Counted from the first letter of the stretch, positions 1 to 7,683 are shown. The stretch is 64,000 bases of DNA from Streptomyces sp. NBC_00461 (GCF_036013935.1 NZ_CP107902.1:7907001-7971000); one strand, 5' to 3'. The notes: a model not told the origin generated them from the letters alone. A program made the numbers and translations.

Positions 1-393
1 TTCCAGGGCGGCCGCACCGGCATGAGCGGCGGCGAGGGCTTCGTCCTGGAGAAGTTCACCGGGCACGGCACGGTGATCATCGCGGGCGCGGGCAACTTCA
101 TCGATCTCAACCCGGCCGACTTCGGCGGCCGCATCGAGGTCGACACGGGCTGCGTCGTCGCCTTCGAGGAGGGCATCCAGTACGGCGTCCAGCGCGTCGG
201 CGGCCTCAACCGCCAGGGGCTCATGAACGCCGTCTTCGGCGGCGAGGGCCTCTCCCTGGCCACCCTGGAGGGCAACGGCCGGGTGATCCTTCAGTCCCTC
301 ACCATCGAGAGCCTCGCGAACGCCCTGAGGAAGGCCCAGGGCGGCGACAAGCAAGGACCGACGGGCGGCCTGTTCTCCACCAACGCCGGGTGA
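1..393 (+). CDS. AIM24-family protein, 3' part only
   Basis: The frame is open from the first base of the window, so the gene starts outside it; the last 130 residues are visible. The glycine-rich beta-strand pattern, with motifs FQGGRTGMSGGEGF near the left edge and a hydrophobic stretch after VDTGCVVAFEEGI, is typical of the AIM24 / TRAP-like beta-barrel family. The family is named after a mitochondrial protein; its bacterial members have no settled biochemical role and often occur as tandem paralogues in Streptomyces, which may be the case just outside the window. The tail ends in a flexible GGLFSTNAG segment. The family is fairly certain, the function unknown. Confidence 0.82.
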   Translation, partial: FQGGRTGMSGGEGFVLEKFTGHGTVIIAGAGNFIDLNPADFGGRIEVDTGCVVAFEEGIQYGVQRVGGLNRQGLMNAVFGGEGLSLATLEGNGRVILQSLTIESLANALRKAQGGDKQGPTGGLFSTNAG

Positions 394-421
394 GGTACCG
401 CATGACCGACCGATGAGTTGC

Positions 422-479
422 GGGTGCCAGTGGGGTCTGAGGTGATGACAACAGACCCCACTCCAGGAAGCAGGCACCC
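422..479. promoter_or_regulatory. Nested inverted repeat just before a start codon
   Basis: Inner arms AGTGGGGTCTG (429-439) and CAGACCCCACT (452-462) are perfectly complementary over 11 bp with a 12-nt loop. Outer arms GGGTGCC (422-428) and GGCACCC (473-479) are also complementary. The purine-rich AGGAAG that should be the ribosome-binding site of the gene starting at 483 lies between the two right arms. As RNA this would be a strong hairpin around the translation start; as DNA it could be an operator. It may also end transcription of the upstream AIM24 gene. The symmetry is seen; the role is inferred. Confidence 0.6.
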
Positions 480-482
480 GCC

Positions 483-1109
483 ATGGGCAAGCTCGTCTCC
501 ACCATCTTCGTCACCCTCGACGGCGTCTACCAGGCACCCGGCGGACCCGAGGAGGACACCCGCGACGGCTTCGAGCACGGCGGCTGGAGTTTCCCGTTCG
601 GCGACGACGACTTCGGCCGGTTCATCACCGAGGTCTTCGACCGTCCCGGCGCGTTCCTCCTCGGCCGTCGTACGTACGACATCTTCGCCTCGTTCTGGCC
701 GAAGATGACCGACTCCGCCGACCGGATCGCCTCCCAGCTGAACGCGCTGCCGAAGTACGTCCCCTCGTCCACCCTCTCCGACCCGCAGTGGGCCGGCACC
801 ACCGTGATCAGCGGCGATCTGGGCAAGGAGGTCACCGCCCTCAAGGAGCGCACCGACGGCGAGCTCCAGGTGCACGGCAGCGGCGCCCTCGTCCAGTCCC
901 TGCTGGCGCTCGACCTCGTCGACACCCTCCACCTGCTGACGTTCCCGGTGGTGCTCGGCTCCGGCCTCCGCTTCTTCGCCGAGGGCGCACTGCCGACCAA
1001 GTTCCGTCACGCCGGCGGACGCGTCACCGCCGCGGGCGTCTCCATCCAGTCGTACGACCTGGCGGGGCGCCCGGACTACGGCTCGTACGCGGAACCGGGG
1101 AACGCCTGA
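483..1109 (+). CDS. Dihydrofolate reductase-like (RibD C-terminal domain) protein
   Basis: A 208-residue single-domain protein. It begins with the family pattern KLVSTIFVTLDGV, continues with LLGRRTYDIFASFWP, and has the nucleotide-binding LQVHGSGALVQSLL and FPVVLGSGLRFF segments near the C-terminus. This is the RibD_C fold, shared by deaminase-reductases of riboflavin synthesis and by many stand-alone actinobacterial NADPH-dependent reductases of unknown substrate. No deaminase domain and no rib genes are nearby, so a role in riboflavin synthesis is not supported. The ATG at 483 sits 12 nt after AGGAAG and directly behind a large inverted repeat (422-479). Probably cytosolic and monocistronic. 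Confidence 0.85.
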   Translation: MGKLVSTIFVTLDGVYQAPGGPEEDTRDGFEHGGWSFPFGDDDFGRFITEVFDRPGAFLLGRRTYDIFASFWPKMTDSADRIASQLNALPKYVPSSTLSDPQWAGTTVISGDLGKEVTALKERTDGELQVHGSGALVQSLLALDLVDTLHLLTFPVVLGSGLRFFAEGALPTKFRHAGGRVTAAGVSIQSYDLAGRPDYGSYAEPGNA

Positions 1110-1241
1110 CCGCGCCCGTTGTGGGGGCCGTGTGTGGTCACGCGCCCCCACGTTAACTCGCGGAAAACTCATCCGACGTGACGGGAAAATCTCCGTTGTT
1201 GTCATTGACATGCCACTGTCTACGCGCGTCATCATGAGGTC

Positions 1242-1637
1242 ATGAACTTCCCCCCACGCACCACTCGCATCAGTGCCGCAGCGGCACTCCTGTCCGCCCT
1301 CCTCGTGGGCGGCACCGTCTCCGCCACCACGGCGGACGCCGCGGCCGCGTCCGTCGGCAGCATCTGCTACGGCGCCCTGCCCTCCCAGGCGCACGACACC
1401 CTCGACCTGATCGCGCAGGGCGGGCCCTACCCGTACTCGCAGGACGGCGTCGTCTTCACCAACCGTGAAGGCGTCCTGCCCAGCCAGTCCTCCGGGTACT
1501 ACCACGAGTACACGGTCAAGACGCCCGGTTCGCCCACGCGCGGCGCCCGCCGCATCGTCACCGGCGAGGAGACCCAGGAGGACTACTACACCTCCGACCA
1601 CTACGCCACGTTCGACCTGGTCGACTTCGGCTGTTGA
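1242..1637 (+). CDS. Secreted guanyl-specific ribonuclease (RNase Sa family)
   Basis: A 131-residue precursor. Residues 1 to about 34 form a signal peptide (basic start, AAAALLSALLVGG core, AxA-type cleavage). The mature part matches RNase Sa of Streptomyces aureofaciens closely by eye: with an offset of 35, the catalytic residues of RNase Sa (Glu54, Arg65, His85) fall on Glu89 (YYHEYTV), Arg100 (TRGARRI) and His120 (SDHYATF), and its single disulfide on Cys42-Cys131. Such enzymes cleave RNA after G outside the cell. No barstar-like inhibitor gene is adjacent, which fits a secreted nuclease. Preceded by GAGGT a few bases before the ATG, and by TTGACA at 1205-1210 as a possible -35. Confidence 0.93.
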   Translation: MNFPPRTTRISAAAALLSALLVGGTVSATTADAAAASVGSICYGALPSQAHDTLDLIAQGGPYPYSQDGVVFTNREGVLPSQSSGYYHEYTVKTPGSPTRGARRIVTGEETQEDYYTSDHYATFDLVDFGC

Positions 1638-1729
1638 TCGACGTCAACCGTTGATCGACGTCGACTGCTGAGCGACTTCCCCCGCTCGGCACGAGGAACG
1701 GTGCGACCAGCCGGAGGTCCGGTCCGACC

Positions 1730-1930
1730 TCATCCGGACTTCCGGCTCTCCGCGGCGGCGAACAGCGCGAACGCCAGCACGACCAGGGCGACGCTCGCGT
1801 AGACCCCGTAGCCGTCGAGGACGCCGAGCCGTTGCACGAGGCCCACATGCCAGTGGGTGAACTCGTGCAGCAGGCCCAGCACGCCCTGCAGCAGGGCGAT
1901 GAATCCGATGACCTCCAGCAACTGCTTCAT
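1730..1930 (-). CDS. Small two-helix membrane protein
   Basis: A 66-residue protein read leftwards from ATG at 1930, preceded by GGCGAGGG as ribosome-binding site. It shows two hydrophobic segments (about residues 5-22 and 42-61) separated by a short polar loop HEFTHWHVG, and ends in a basic AESRKSG tail. It is too short for most gene finders. No named family is recognised. It lies divergent from a two-component system whose kinase is also an integral membrane protein, so a shared promoter region (1931-2108) is possible, but a functional link is only a guess. Confidence 0.6.
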   Translation of the reverse strand: MKQLLEVIGFIALLQGVLGLLHEFTHWHVGLVQRLGVLDGYGVYASVALVVLAFALFAAAESRKSG

Positions 1931-2022
1931 GGCACGACCCTCGCCCCGCGGTCCCCCCACGCACATCGGCCGCGGGGCGAGCCCTGCCCGACAGAAGTTC
2001 CCCGCCCCGCGGGCCGGGTGCG

Positions 2023-2050
2023 CCAAAAGTCTCAGGTGGTGCGACTTTGG
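2023..2050. promoter_or_regulatory. Imperfect inverted repeat in a divergent promoter region
   Basis: CCAAAAGTC (2023-2031) and GACTTTGG (2043-2050) form an inverted repeat with one base missing in the right arm. It lies between the small membrane protein gene (minus) and the histidine kinase (plus), where an autoregulatory site of the NarL-type response regulator would be expected. Binding is inferred only. Confidence 0.3.
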
Positions 2051-2108
2051 TCGGGGATCCCCCCGGCGAAGGGGTGCCGGCGGCCCGCACTGCGTAGATT
2101 TGTCAACC

Positions 2109-3365
2109 GTGAGTGACGACAGGCAGGCCTCGGCCGCAGTGGGGATCATCGGGCGCAGATGGCTGTTTCCGTCAGCCGTGCTCCACGAACTCGACCCCGA
2201 CGCCGGTCGGTCGGGCCGGTCCGGGCGTCCCCGGCGCACCGCGCGTGACTGGGTCGTCGACTTCACCTGCTTCCTGCTCGCCGTCGCCCTCGGTCTGGCG
2301 GCCGCGGACACCCTCAGCCACGACGGCAACACCCCGCACGCCCTCGCCGCCATCGACCAGTTGCTCGGTGCGCTGTCCTGCGCGGCGGTGTGGCTGCGCC
2401 GTCGCTGGCCGCTCGGGCTGGCCGTCGCGATGCTCCTCGTGGGCCTGGTGTCGAACACGGCGGGCGGCGCCGGCATCATCGCCCTCTTCACCCTCGCCGT
2501 GCACCGGCCCTTCCGGTACGTCGCCTGCGTCGGCGGTGCGTCCCTCGCGCTGATCCCGCTGATGTTCTGGTTGCGCCCGGACCCCGATCTGCCGTACGCC
2601 GGAGCCGTCGCGTTCACCGAGCTGCTGACCCTCACGGTCATCGGCTGGGGCATGTTCGTACGGTCCAAGCGCCAGCTCATGCTGAGCCTGCGCGACCGCG
2701 CCCGCCGTGCCGAGACGGAGGCGCAGCTGCGTGCCGAGCAGGCGCAGCGGCTGGCCCGTGAGGCCATCGCCCGGGAGATGCACGACGTCCTCGCACACCG
2801 GCTGACGCTGCTGAGCGTGCACGCGGGCGCCCTGGAGTTCCGGCCCGACGCACCGCAGGAGGAGATCGCGCGGGCGGCCGGAGTCATCCGGGAGAGCGCG
2901 CACGAGGCCCTCCAGGACCTGCGGGAGATCATCGGCGTCCTGCGCGCGGGCGAGCCCGACGACGCGGGCCGCCCCCAGCCGACGCTCGCCGCACTGGACG
3001 CACTGGTCGCCGAGTGCCGCGAGGCCGGCATGAAGGTCACCCTGGCCAGCCGCGTCACCGACCCCGCCGCCGTCCCCGCCTCCGTCGGCCGCACCGCCTA
3101 TCGCATCGCCCAGGAAGCCCTGACCAACGCCCGCAAACACGCCCCCGGCACGGAGGTCACGGTCAGTGTCACGGGTGCCCCGGGCGACGGCCTCGTCGTC
3201 GAGGTCCGCAATCCCGCCCCGGAGGGCGACGTCCCCTCCGTGCCGGGCTCCGGGCAGGGCCTGATCGGCCTGACGGAGCGGGCCACGCTGGCCGGCGGCC
3301 GACTGGTGCACGGGGCGGAGCGCGACGGAGGGTTCCGGGTCCGGGCCTGGCTGCCCTGGGGATGA
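2109..3365 (+). CDS. NarL-family sensor histidine kinase (HisKA_3)
   Basis: A 418-residue membrane kinase starting at GTG 2109. Residues about 45-185 hold several hydrophobic helices with hardly any loops, so the sensor is in the membrane. An alpha-helical linker (about 195-215) leads to the phospho-acceptor motif REMHDVLAHRL with His225, typical of HisKA_3. The C-terminal ATPase domain has the N-box (YRIAQEALTNARKHAP) and the G-box (GQGLIGLTERATLAGG). The response regulator follows 47 bp later and is certainly its partner. The stimulus is unknown; the topology resembles DesK-like kinases that sense the membrane, but that is inference. The start codon is uncertain because no good ribosome-binding site is seen. 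Confidence 0.9.
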   Translation: MSDDRQASAAVGIIGRRWLFPSAVLHELDPDAGRSGRSGRPRRTARDWVVDFTCFLLAVALGLAAADTLSHDGNTPHALAAIDQLLGALSCAAVWLRRRWPLGLAVAMLLVGLVSNTAGGAGIIALFTLAVHRPFRYVACVGGASLALIPLMFWLRPDPDLPYAGAVAFTELLTLTVIGWGMFVRSKRQLMLSLRDRARRAETEAQLRAEQAQRLAREAIAREMHDVLAHRLTLLSVHAGALEFRPDAPQEEIARAAGVIRESAHEALQDLREIIGVLRAGEPDDAGRPQPTLAALDALVAECREAGMKVTLASRVTDPAAVPASVGRTAYRIAQEALTNARKHAPGTEVTVSVTGAPGDGLVVEVRNPAPEGDVPSVPGSGQGLIGLTERATLAGGRLVHGAERDGGFRVRAWLPWG

Positions 3366-3412
3366 CGGGACCCGGGCGCGGGGGACGCGCCCACCATGAT
3401 TACGTATGGCCC

Positions 3413-4093
3413 ATGACTGCGATCAGACTGCTCCTCGTCGACGACGACCCCCTGGTACGGGCCGGCCTGTCCCTGATGATGGGCGGCGCCGACGACATCG
3501 AGATCGTCGGCGAGGCCGCCGACGGCTCCGAGGTCGAGGCGCTCGTCGATCGCACCCGCCCGGACGTGGTCCTCATGGACATCCGGATGCCGTCGGTGGA
3601 CGGCCTCACGGCCACCGAACGGCTGCGCGGCCGCAAGGACGCCCCGCAGGTCGTCGTCCTCACCACCTTCCACGCCGACGAACAGGTGCTGCGCGCCCTG
3701 CGCGCGGGTGCCGCCGGATTCGTCCTCAAGGACACCCCGCCCGCCGAGATCGTCGACGCGGTGCGTCGGGTCGCGGTCGGTGACCCCGTGCTGTCGCCCA
3801 CCGTCACACGGCAGTTGATGGAGCACGCCGTCGGCGGCGGCGCCGACACCCGGCGCACGCACGCGCGCGTGCGCATCGCCGCCCTCAACGACCGCGAACG
3901 CGAGGCCGCCGTGGCGGTCGGCCGCGGTCTGTCCAACGCCGAGATCGCCGCCGCCCTGTTCATGAGCGTCGCCACCGTCAAGACCCATGTGTCCCGGATC
4001 CTGGCCAAGCTCGACCTCAACAACCGTGTGCAGATCGCCTTGTTGGCGTACGACGCGGGACTGCTGGAGGAACCGGACGGCGACGGGCACTAG
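3413..4093 (+). CDS. NarL/FixJ-family response regulator
   Basis: A 226-residue protein with an N-terminal receiver domain (acidic pocket Asp10-Asp11-Asp12, phospho-acceptor Asp56 in VVLMDIRMP, switch Thr in VVLTTF, Lys in FVLKDTPP) and a C-terminal LuxR-type helix-turn-helix (about residues 160-215, LNDREREAAVAVGRGLSNAEIAA followed by VATVKTHVSRILAKL, each part seen directly). It is the transcription factor partner of the kinase just upstream. Candidate targets are its own operon and the divergent 66-residue membrane protein; an imperfect inverted repeat at 2023-2050 is a possible site. Confidence 0.93.
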   Translation: MTAIRLLLVDDDPLVRAGLSLMMGGADDIEIVGEAADGSEVEALVDRTRPDVVLMDIRMPSVDGLTATERLRGRKDAPQVVVLTTFHADEQVLRALRAGAAGFVLKDTPPAEIVDAVRRVAVGDPVLSPTVTRQLMEHAVGGGADTRRTHARVRIAALNDREREAAVAVGRGLSNAEIAAALFMSVATVKTHVSRILAKLDLNNRVQIALLAYDAGLLEEPDGDGH

Positions 4094-4163
4094 CGGCGCC
4101 CGCCGTGCGTTGCCGGTGCAGGGGAGAAGATCCTGACGGGGGACGGGGCAGCACGGGGCGAGC

Positions 4164-4380
4164 ATGGCGGGAGTGATCGACCTGGGGGAGTTCGGCGACG
4201 GGTTCCGCACCGACCCGCATCCCGTGTGCGCGCGACTGCGCGAACGCGGCCCGGTGCACCGGGTGCGGCGCCCGTGCCCGACGGGCACCACGAGACCTGG
4301 CCGGTCGTCGGCTACGAGGTGGCGCGCACGGCGCTCGCCGACCCGCGGCCGGCCAACGACGCAGGCAGGCGCGGCCTGGC
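4164..4380 (+). pseudogene. Cytochrome P450 N-terminal remnant, frameshifted
   Basis: From ATG 4164 the reading gives FRTDPHPVCARLRERGPVHRV, the classic start of an actinobacterial P450. The continuation, PDGHHETWPVVGYEVARTAL and then ADPRPANDAGR, is in the next frame, so a frameshift lies at about 4268-4280. Only about 70 residues remain: the I-helix, the ExxR motif and the heme-binding Cys loop are absent, and the following sequence is unrelated. It is a dead 5' fragment squeezed between the response regulator and the dehydrogenase gene. Confidence 0.75.
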
Positions 4381-4469
4381 GCCCACGAGTCGTCACAAGC
4401 CGAGATGCGTCCAGTGCCGGTCGTCCAGGACCACGGACACTGCGGCGCCCGCGACACGCCTGCTCACCT

Positions 4470-5492
4470 TCACCTGAACGCCGACTCCACCCGGCCCGGG
4501 ATCTCGGCGAGGGCCACCATTCTGCGGTCCCGTCTGGAGAGTTCGCAGGCCTCGGCGATCCGCAGTGCCTGCAAGGCCTCGCGCCCGTCGCACGGGTTGG
4601 CCCGCTGCCCGAGCACGACCTCGACGAACGCGGACAGTTCGGCCTCGTAGGCGGGACCGAAGCGCTCCAGGAAACCCGACCACGGCTTGTCGGCGGCCGG
4701 CGGTCCGGTCGGCTCCGTCGACGCGATCGGCGTACGGTCGTCCAGGCCGACGACGATCTGGTCGAGTTCCCCGGCCAGCTCCATGCGCACGTCGTAGCCG
4801 GCGCCGTTCAACCGCGTCGCCGTGGCCGTGGCGAGGGTGCCGTCGTCGAGCGTGAGCACCGCGGCGCCCGTGTCCACGTCGCCGGCCTCCCGGAACATCG
4901 GCGGCCCCGCGTCGGACCCGGCCGCGTACACGTCGACGATCTCGTGCCCCGTCACCCAGCGCAGGACGTCGAAGTCGTGGATCAGCGTGTCCCGGTACAG
5001 CCCGCCGGACAGCGGGAGCCACCCGGGCGGGGGAGGGGCCTGGTCGGACGTGAGCGCCCGTACGGTGTGCAGCCGCCCGAGCCGGCCCGAGAGCACCGCG
5101 TCGCGCGCGCCGGTGTAGCCCGTGTCGAAGCGGCGCTGGAACCCCATCTGCAGAATCGTCCCTGCCGCCTCGACCTCGCTGATGGCGTGCAGCGTGCCGG
5201 GCAGGTCGAGGGCGATGGGCTTCTCGCAGAACACCGGGAGGCCCGAGCGCGCTGCCCGACCGATCAGTTCGGCGTGGGCCGACGTGGCCGTGGTGATCAC
5301 CACGGCGTCCACGCCCCACTTGAAGATCTCGTCCACCCCCGGGGCCGCCGTCTCCCCGAGACGGTGCGCGAGCCCCTGGGCCCGCGCCGGATCCACGTCG
5401 GTGAGGATCAGGGACCCCACCTCGCGATTGCGGCTGAGCGTGTTCGCATGAATGGTGCCGATCCGCCCCGTACCGATGACCCCGATGCGCAT
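4470..5492 (-). CDS. Gfo/Idh/MocA-family sugar or inositol dehydrogenase
   Basis: A 340-residue NAD(P)-dependent oxidoreductase. The N-terminal Rossmann fold carries IGVIGTGRIGTIHANTL, and the catalytic EKP motif appears as VFCEKPIALD. The C-terminal domain has GGLYRDTLIHDFDVLRW, with the Asp and His that line the substrate site in inositol 2-dehydrogenases. It resembles the myo-inositol / scyllo-inositol dehydrogenase branch (IolG), but no other iol genes are adjacent, so the substrate is left open. It is divergent from a GntR/HutC regulator, with a TGTCCGGACA palindrome in between (5535-5544), so repression by that regulator is likely. The start is ATG 5492. Confidence 0.85.
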   Translation of the reverse strand: MRIGVIGTGRIGTIHANTLSRNREVGSLILTDVDPARAQGLAHRLGETAAPGVDEIFKWGVDAVVITTATSAHAELIGRAARSGLPVFCEKPIALDLPGTLHAISEVEAAGTILQMGFQRRFDTGYTGARDAVLSGRLGRLHTVRALTSDQAPPPPGWLPLSGGLYRDTLIHDFDVLRWVTGHEIVDVYAAGSDAGPPMFREAGDVDTGAAVLTLDDGTLATATATRLNGAGYDVRMELAGELDQIVVGLDDRTPIASTEPTGPPAADKPWSGFLERFGPAYEAELSAFVEVVLGQRANPCDGREALQALRIAEACELSRRDRRMVALAEIPGRVESAFR

Positions 5493-5534
5493 GGAATCAA
5501 AGTGAGGGTTCAGTGTGCACGCTGTCAATGCATA

Positions 5535-5544
5535 TGTCCGGACA
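5535..5544. promoter_or_regulatory. TGTCCGGACA palindrome, likely GntR operator
   Basis: A perfect 10-bp palindrome in the 102-bp region between the dehydrogenase and the gntR-type gene. The same core recurs, embedded in a perfect 18-bp palindrome, right after the regulator gene (6390-6407). GntR/HutC regulators bind such short dyads. The repeat is seen; the binding is inferred. Confidence 0.6.
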
Positions 5545-5594
5545 ATCGAACTACACGACTTCCCGTCAACAACTCGTGGAGCTACGCTCGGCCC

Positions 5595-6359
5595 GTGCCG
5601 AAACCAGAAGTGGACCCGACCGTGTCGCTCGAACTCAGCGTGGACCGGAGCTCTCCCGTGCCGCTGTACTTCCAGCTGTCCCAGCAGCTGGAAGCGGCGA
5701 TCGAGCACGGAGCGCTCACACCCGGCAGCCTTCTGGGCAACGAGATCGAGCTGGCCGCGCGGCTCGGCCTGTCCCGCCCCACCGTCCGCCAGGCCATCCA
5801 GTCGCTCGTCGACAAGGGCCTCCTGGTACGCCGCCGGGGCGTCGGCACGCAGGTCGTGCACAGCCAGGTCAAGCGTCCGCTGGAACTCAGCAGCCTCTAC
5901 GACGACCTGGAGGCGGCCGGCCAGCGCCCCGCGACCAAGGTGCTCGTCAACACGGTCGTCCCGGCGACCGCCGAGGTCGCGGCCGCTCTCAACGTGGCCG
6001 AGGACAGCGATGTGCACCGGGTGGAGCGGCTGCGGCTCGCCCACGGTGAGCCGATGGCCCACCTGTGCAACTTCATCCCGCCCGGCCTGCTCGACCTGAA
6101 CACCGCGCAGCTGGAGGCCACCGGCCTGTACCGCATGATGCGCGCCGTCGGGATCACGCTGCACAGCGCCCGCCAGACCATCGGCGCCCGTGCGGCCACC
6201 GCCGCCGAGGCCGAGCGGCTCTCCGAGCAGGAGGGCGCCCCGCTGCTCACCATGCAGCGCGTCACCTTCGACGACACGGGCCGAGCGGTCGAATACGGCA
6301 CCCACACGTACCGCCCGACCCGCTACTCCTTCGAGTTCCAGCTGCTCGTACGGTCATGA
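5595..6359 (+). CDS. GntR-family regulator, HutC subfamily (UTRA domain)
   Basis: A 254-residue repressor. Residues about 15-80 are the winged helix (PLYFQLSQQLEAAIEHGAL, then the recognition segment LGLSRPTVRQAIQSLVDKG). Residues about 95-250 are a UTRA effector domain ending in YRPTRYSFEFQLLV, which in this subfamily binds a small ligand, often a sugar phosphate. The start is GTG 5595; an earlier in-frame extension has no support. The gene is divergent from a Gfo/Idh/MocA dehydrogenase and upstream of a ROK kinase-like gene. TGTCCGGACA palindromes flank it on both sides, so it probably controls the dehydrogenase, itself and possibly the ROK gene. Confidence 0.88.
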   Translation: MPKPEVDPTVSLELSVDRSSPVPLYFQLSQQLEAAIEHGALTPGSLLGNEIELAARLGLSRPTVRQAIQSLVDKGLLVRRRGVGTQVVHSQVKRPLELSSLYDDLEAAGQRPATKVLVNTVVPATAEVAAALNVAEDSDVHRVERLRLAHGEPMAHLCNFIPPGLLDLNTAQLEATGLYRMMRAVGITLHSARQTIGARAATAAEAERLSEQEGAPLLTMQRVTFDDTGRAVEYGTHTYRPTRYSFEFQLLVRS

Positions 6360-6389
6360 AGGTCTACGCGGGCGGAATTCCGGCTCGTC

Positions 6390-6407
6390 GCAATGTCCGG
6401 ACATTGC
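6390..6407. promoter_or_regulatory. 18-bp perfect palindrome with the TGTCCGGACA core
   Basis: GCAATGTCCGGACATTGC reads the same on both strands. It lies 30 bp after the gntR-type stop and 128 bp before the ROK gene, so it is well placed as an operator for the ROK gene. It shares its 10-bp core with the site at 5535-5544. Confidence 0.65.
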
Positions 6408-6409
6408 AA

Positions 6410-6445
6410 CGCCCTCAAGAGGCGCGGGGAACTGCGCGACCAGCC
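6410..6445. repeat. Dispersed intergenic repeat, copy 1
   Basis: A 36-bp stretch beginning CGCCCTCAAGAGGCGCGGGG that matches 34 of 36 bases with 52595-52630. It contains GCGC arms around GGGGAACT and can form a small hairpin. From general knowledge, very similar elements are scattered between genes in many Streptomyces genomes. It directly abuts the operator palindrome. Confidence 0.65.
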
Positions 6446-6534
6446 GCATCGAACCGTCAGACGGCACGCATCGCGCACCCCCTTTGCTCCCCCGCTCGGC
6501 ACACAGCGTGAGCGTGCGGCAGAATCGGGCCTTG

Positions 6535-7683
6535 ATGAGCACCTACGGCAACTTCAGCGCCCCCATAGGTTCCAGGCGCGCCCCCGCGCTCCGTACCGTC
6601 GGCACCCGGGAGCGGCGCTCGCACCTGACCGCGCCGCGCGTGCCGACGGTCGGCATCGACATCGGCGGCACCAAGGTGATGGCGGGCGTCGTCGACGCCG
6701 ACGGCAACATCCTGGAGAAGCTGCGCGCGGAAACCCCGGACAAGTCCAAGAGCCCCAAGGTCGTCGAGGACACCATCGTCGAACTGGTCCTGGACCTCTC
6801 CGACCGGCACGACGTGCACGCGGTCGGCATCGGCGCGGCCGGCTGGGTCGACGCCGACCGCAACCGCGTCCTGTTCGCGCCCCACCTGTCCTGGCGCAAC
6901 GAGCCGCTCCGCGACCGCCTCGCCGGCCGGCTCGCCGTGCCCGTCCTGGTCGACAACGACGCCAACTCCGCCGCCTGGGCCGAGTGGCGCTTCGGCGCCG
7001 GCCGCGGCGAGGACCACCTGGTCATGATCACGCTGGGCACCGGCATCGGCGGCGCGATCCTGGAGGACGGCCAGGTCAAGCGGGGCAAGTACGGCGTCGC
7101 GGGTGAGTTCGGTCATATGCAGGTCGTGCCCGGCGGTCACCGCTGCCCGTGCGGCAACCGCGGCTGCTGGGAGCAGTACAGCTCCGGCAACGCGCTGGTG
7201 CGCGAGGCCAAGGAGCTGGCCGCCGCCGACTCCCCGGTGGCGTACGGGATCATCGAGCACGTCAAGGGGAACATCGCCGACATCACCGGCCCGATGATCA
7301 CCGAGCTGGCCCGCGAGGGCGACGCCATGTGCATCGAGCTGCTGCAGGACATCGGCCAGTGGCTGGGCGTCGGCATCGCCAACCTCGCGGCCGCCCTGGA
7401 CCCGTCCTGCTTCGTCATCGGAGGCGGTGTCTCGGCCGCCGACGACCTGCTGATCGGCCCCGCACGGGACGCCTTCAAGCGTCAACTCACCGGCCGCGGC
7501 TACCGCCCCGAGGCCCGTATCGCCCGCGCCCAGCTCGGCCCCGAGGCCGGTATGGTCGGTGCCGCCGACCTCGCCCGCCTGGTCGCCCGCCGCTTCCGCC
7601 GCGCCAAGCGCCGCCGGGTCGAGCGGTACGAGCGCTACGAGCGGTACGTACAAACCCGTCGTTCCACCCAGGACACTGCATGA
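6535..7683 (+). CDS. ROK-family glucokinase-like sugar kinase
   Basis: A 382-residue protein. After a 35-residue N-terminal tail, VGIDIGGTKVMAGVVD is the ATP-binding phosphate-1 motif. VDNDANSAAWAEW holds the catalytic Asp, ITLGTGIGGA is phosphate-2, and CPCGNRGCWEQY is the ROK zinc-binding cysteine cluster. The spacing and the length without an HTH domain suggest a kinase, most likely glucokinase, rather than a repressor. The C-terminus is unusually basic and Tyr-rich, with RYERYERY after a run of Arg. ATG 6535 is chosen because it gives the shortest leader before conserved sequence. An 18-bp palindrome upstream suggests control by the GntR regulator. The stop overlaps the next start (ATGA at 7680). 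Confidence 0.87.
   Translation: MSTYGNFSAPIGSRRAPALRTVGTRERRSHLTAPRVPTVGIDIGGTKVMAGVVDADGNILEKLRAETPDKSKSPKVVEDTIVELVLDLSDRHDVHAVGIGAAGWVDADRNRVLFAPHLSWRNEPLRDRLAGRLAVPVLVDNDANSAAWAEWRFGAGRGEDHLVMITLGTGIGGAILEDGQVKRGKYGVAGEFGHMQVVPGGHRCPCGNRGCWEQYSSGNALVREAKELAAADSPVAYGIIEHVKGNIADITGPMITELAREGDAMCIELLQDIGQWLGVGIANLAAALDPSCFVIGGGVSAADDLLIGPARDAFKRQLTGRGYRPEARIARAQLGPEAGMVGAADLARLVARRFRRAKRRRVERYERYERYVQTRRSTQDTA

Noticed and set aside
4393..4470. A short minus-strand tail (AGAAVSVVLDDRHWTHLGL-like) after the dehydrogenase
   Set aside because: It overlaps the P450 remnant, has fewer than 30 codons and no start signal; too little to support as a gene.
4470..6305. A 611-codon minus-strand frame running through the GntR gene into the dehydrogenase
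   Set aside because: Only the last 340 residues are a recognisable dehydrogenase. The N-terminal part is antisense to the well-supported GntR gene and has no domain; it is a GC-bias artefact.
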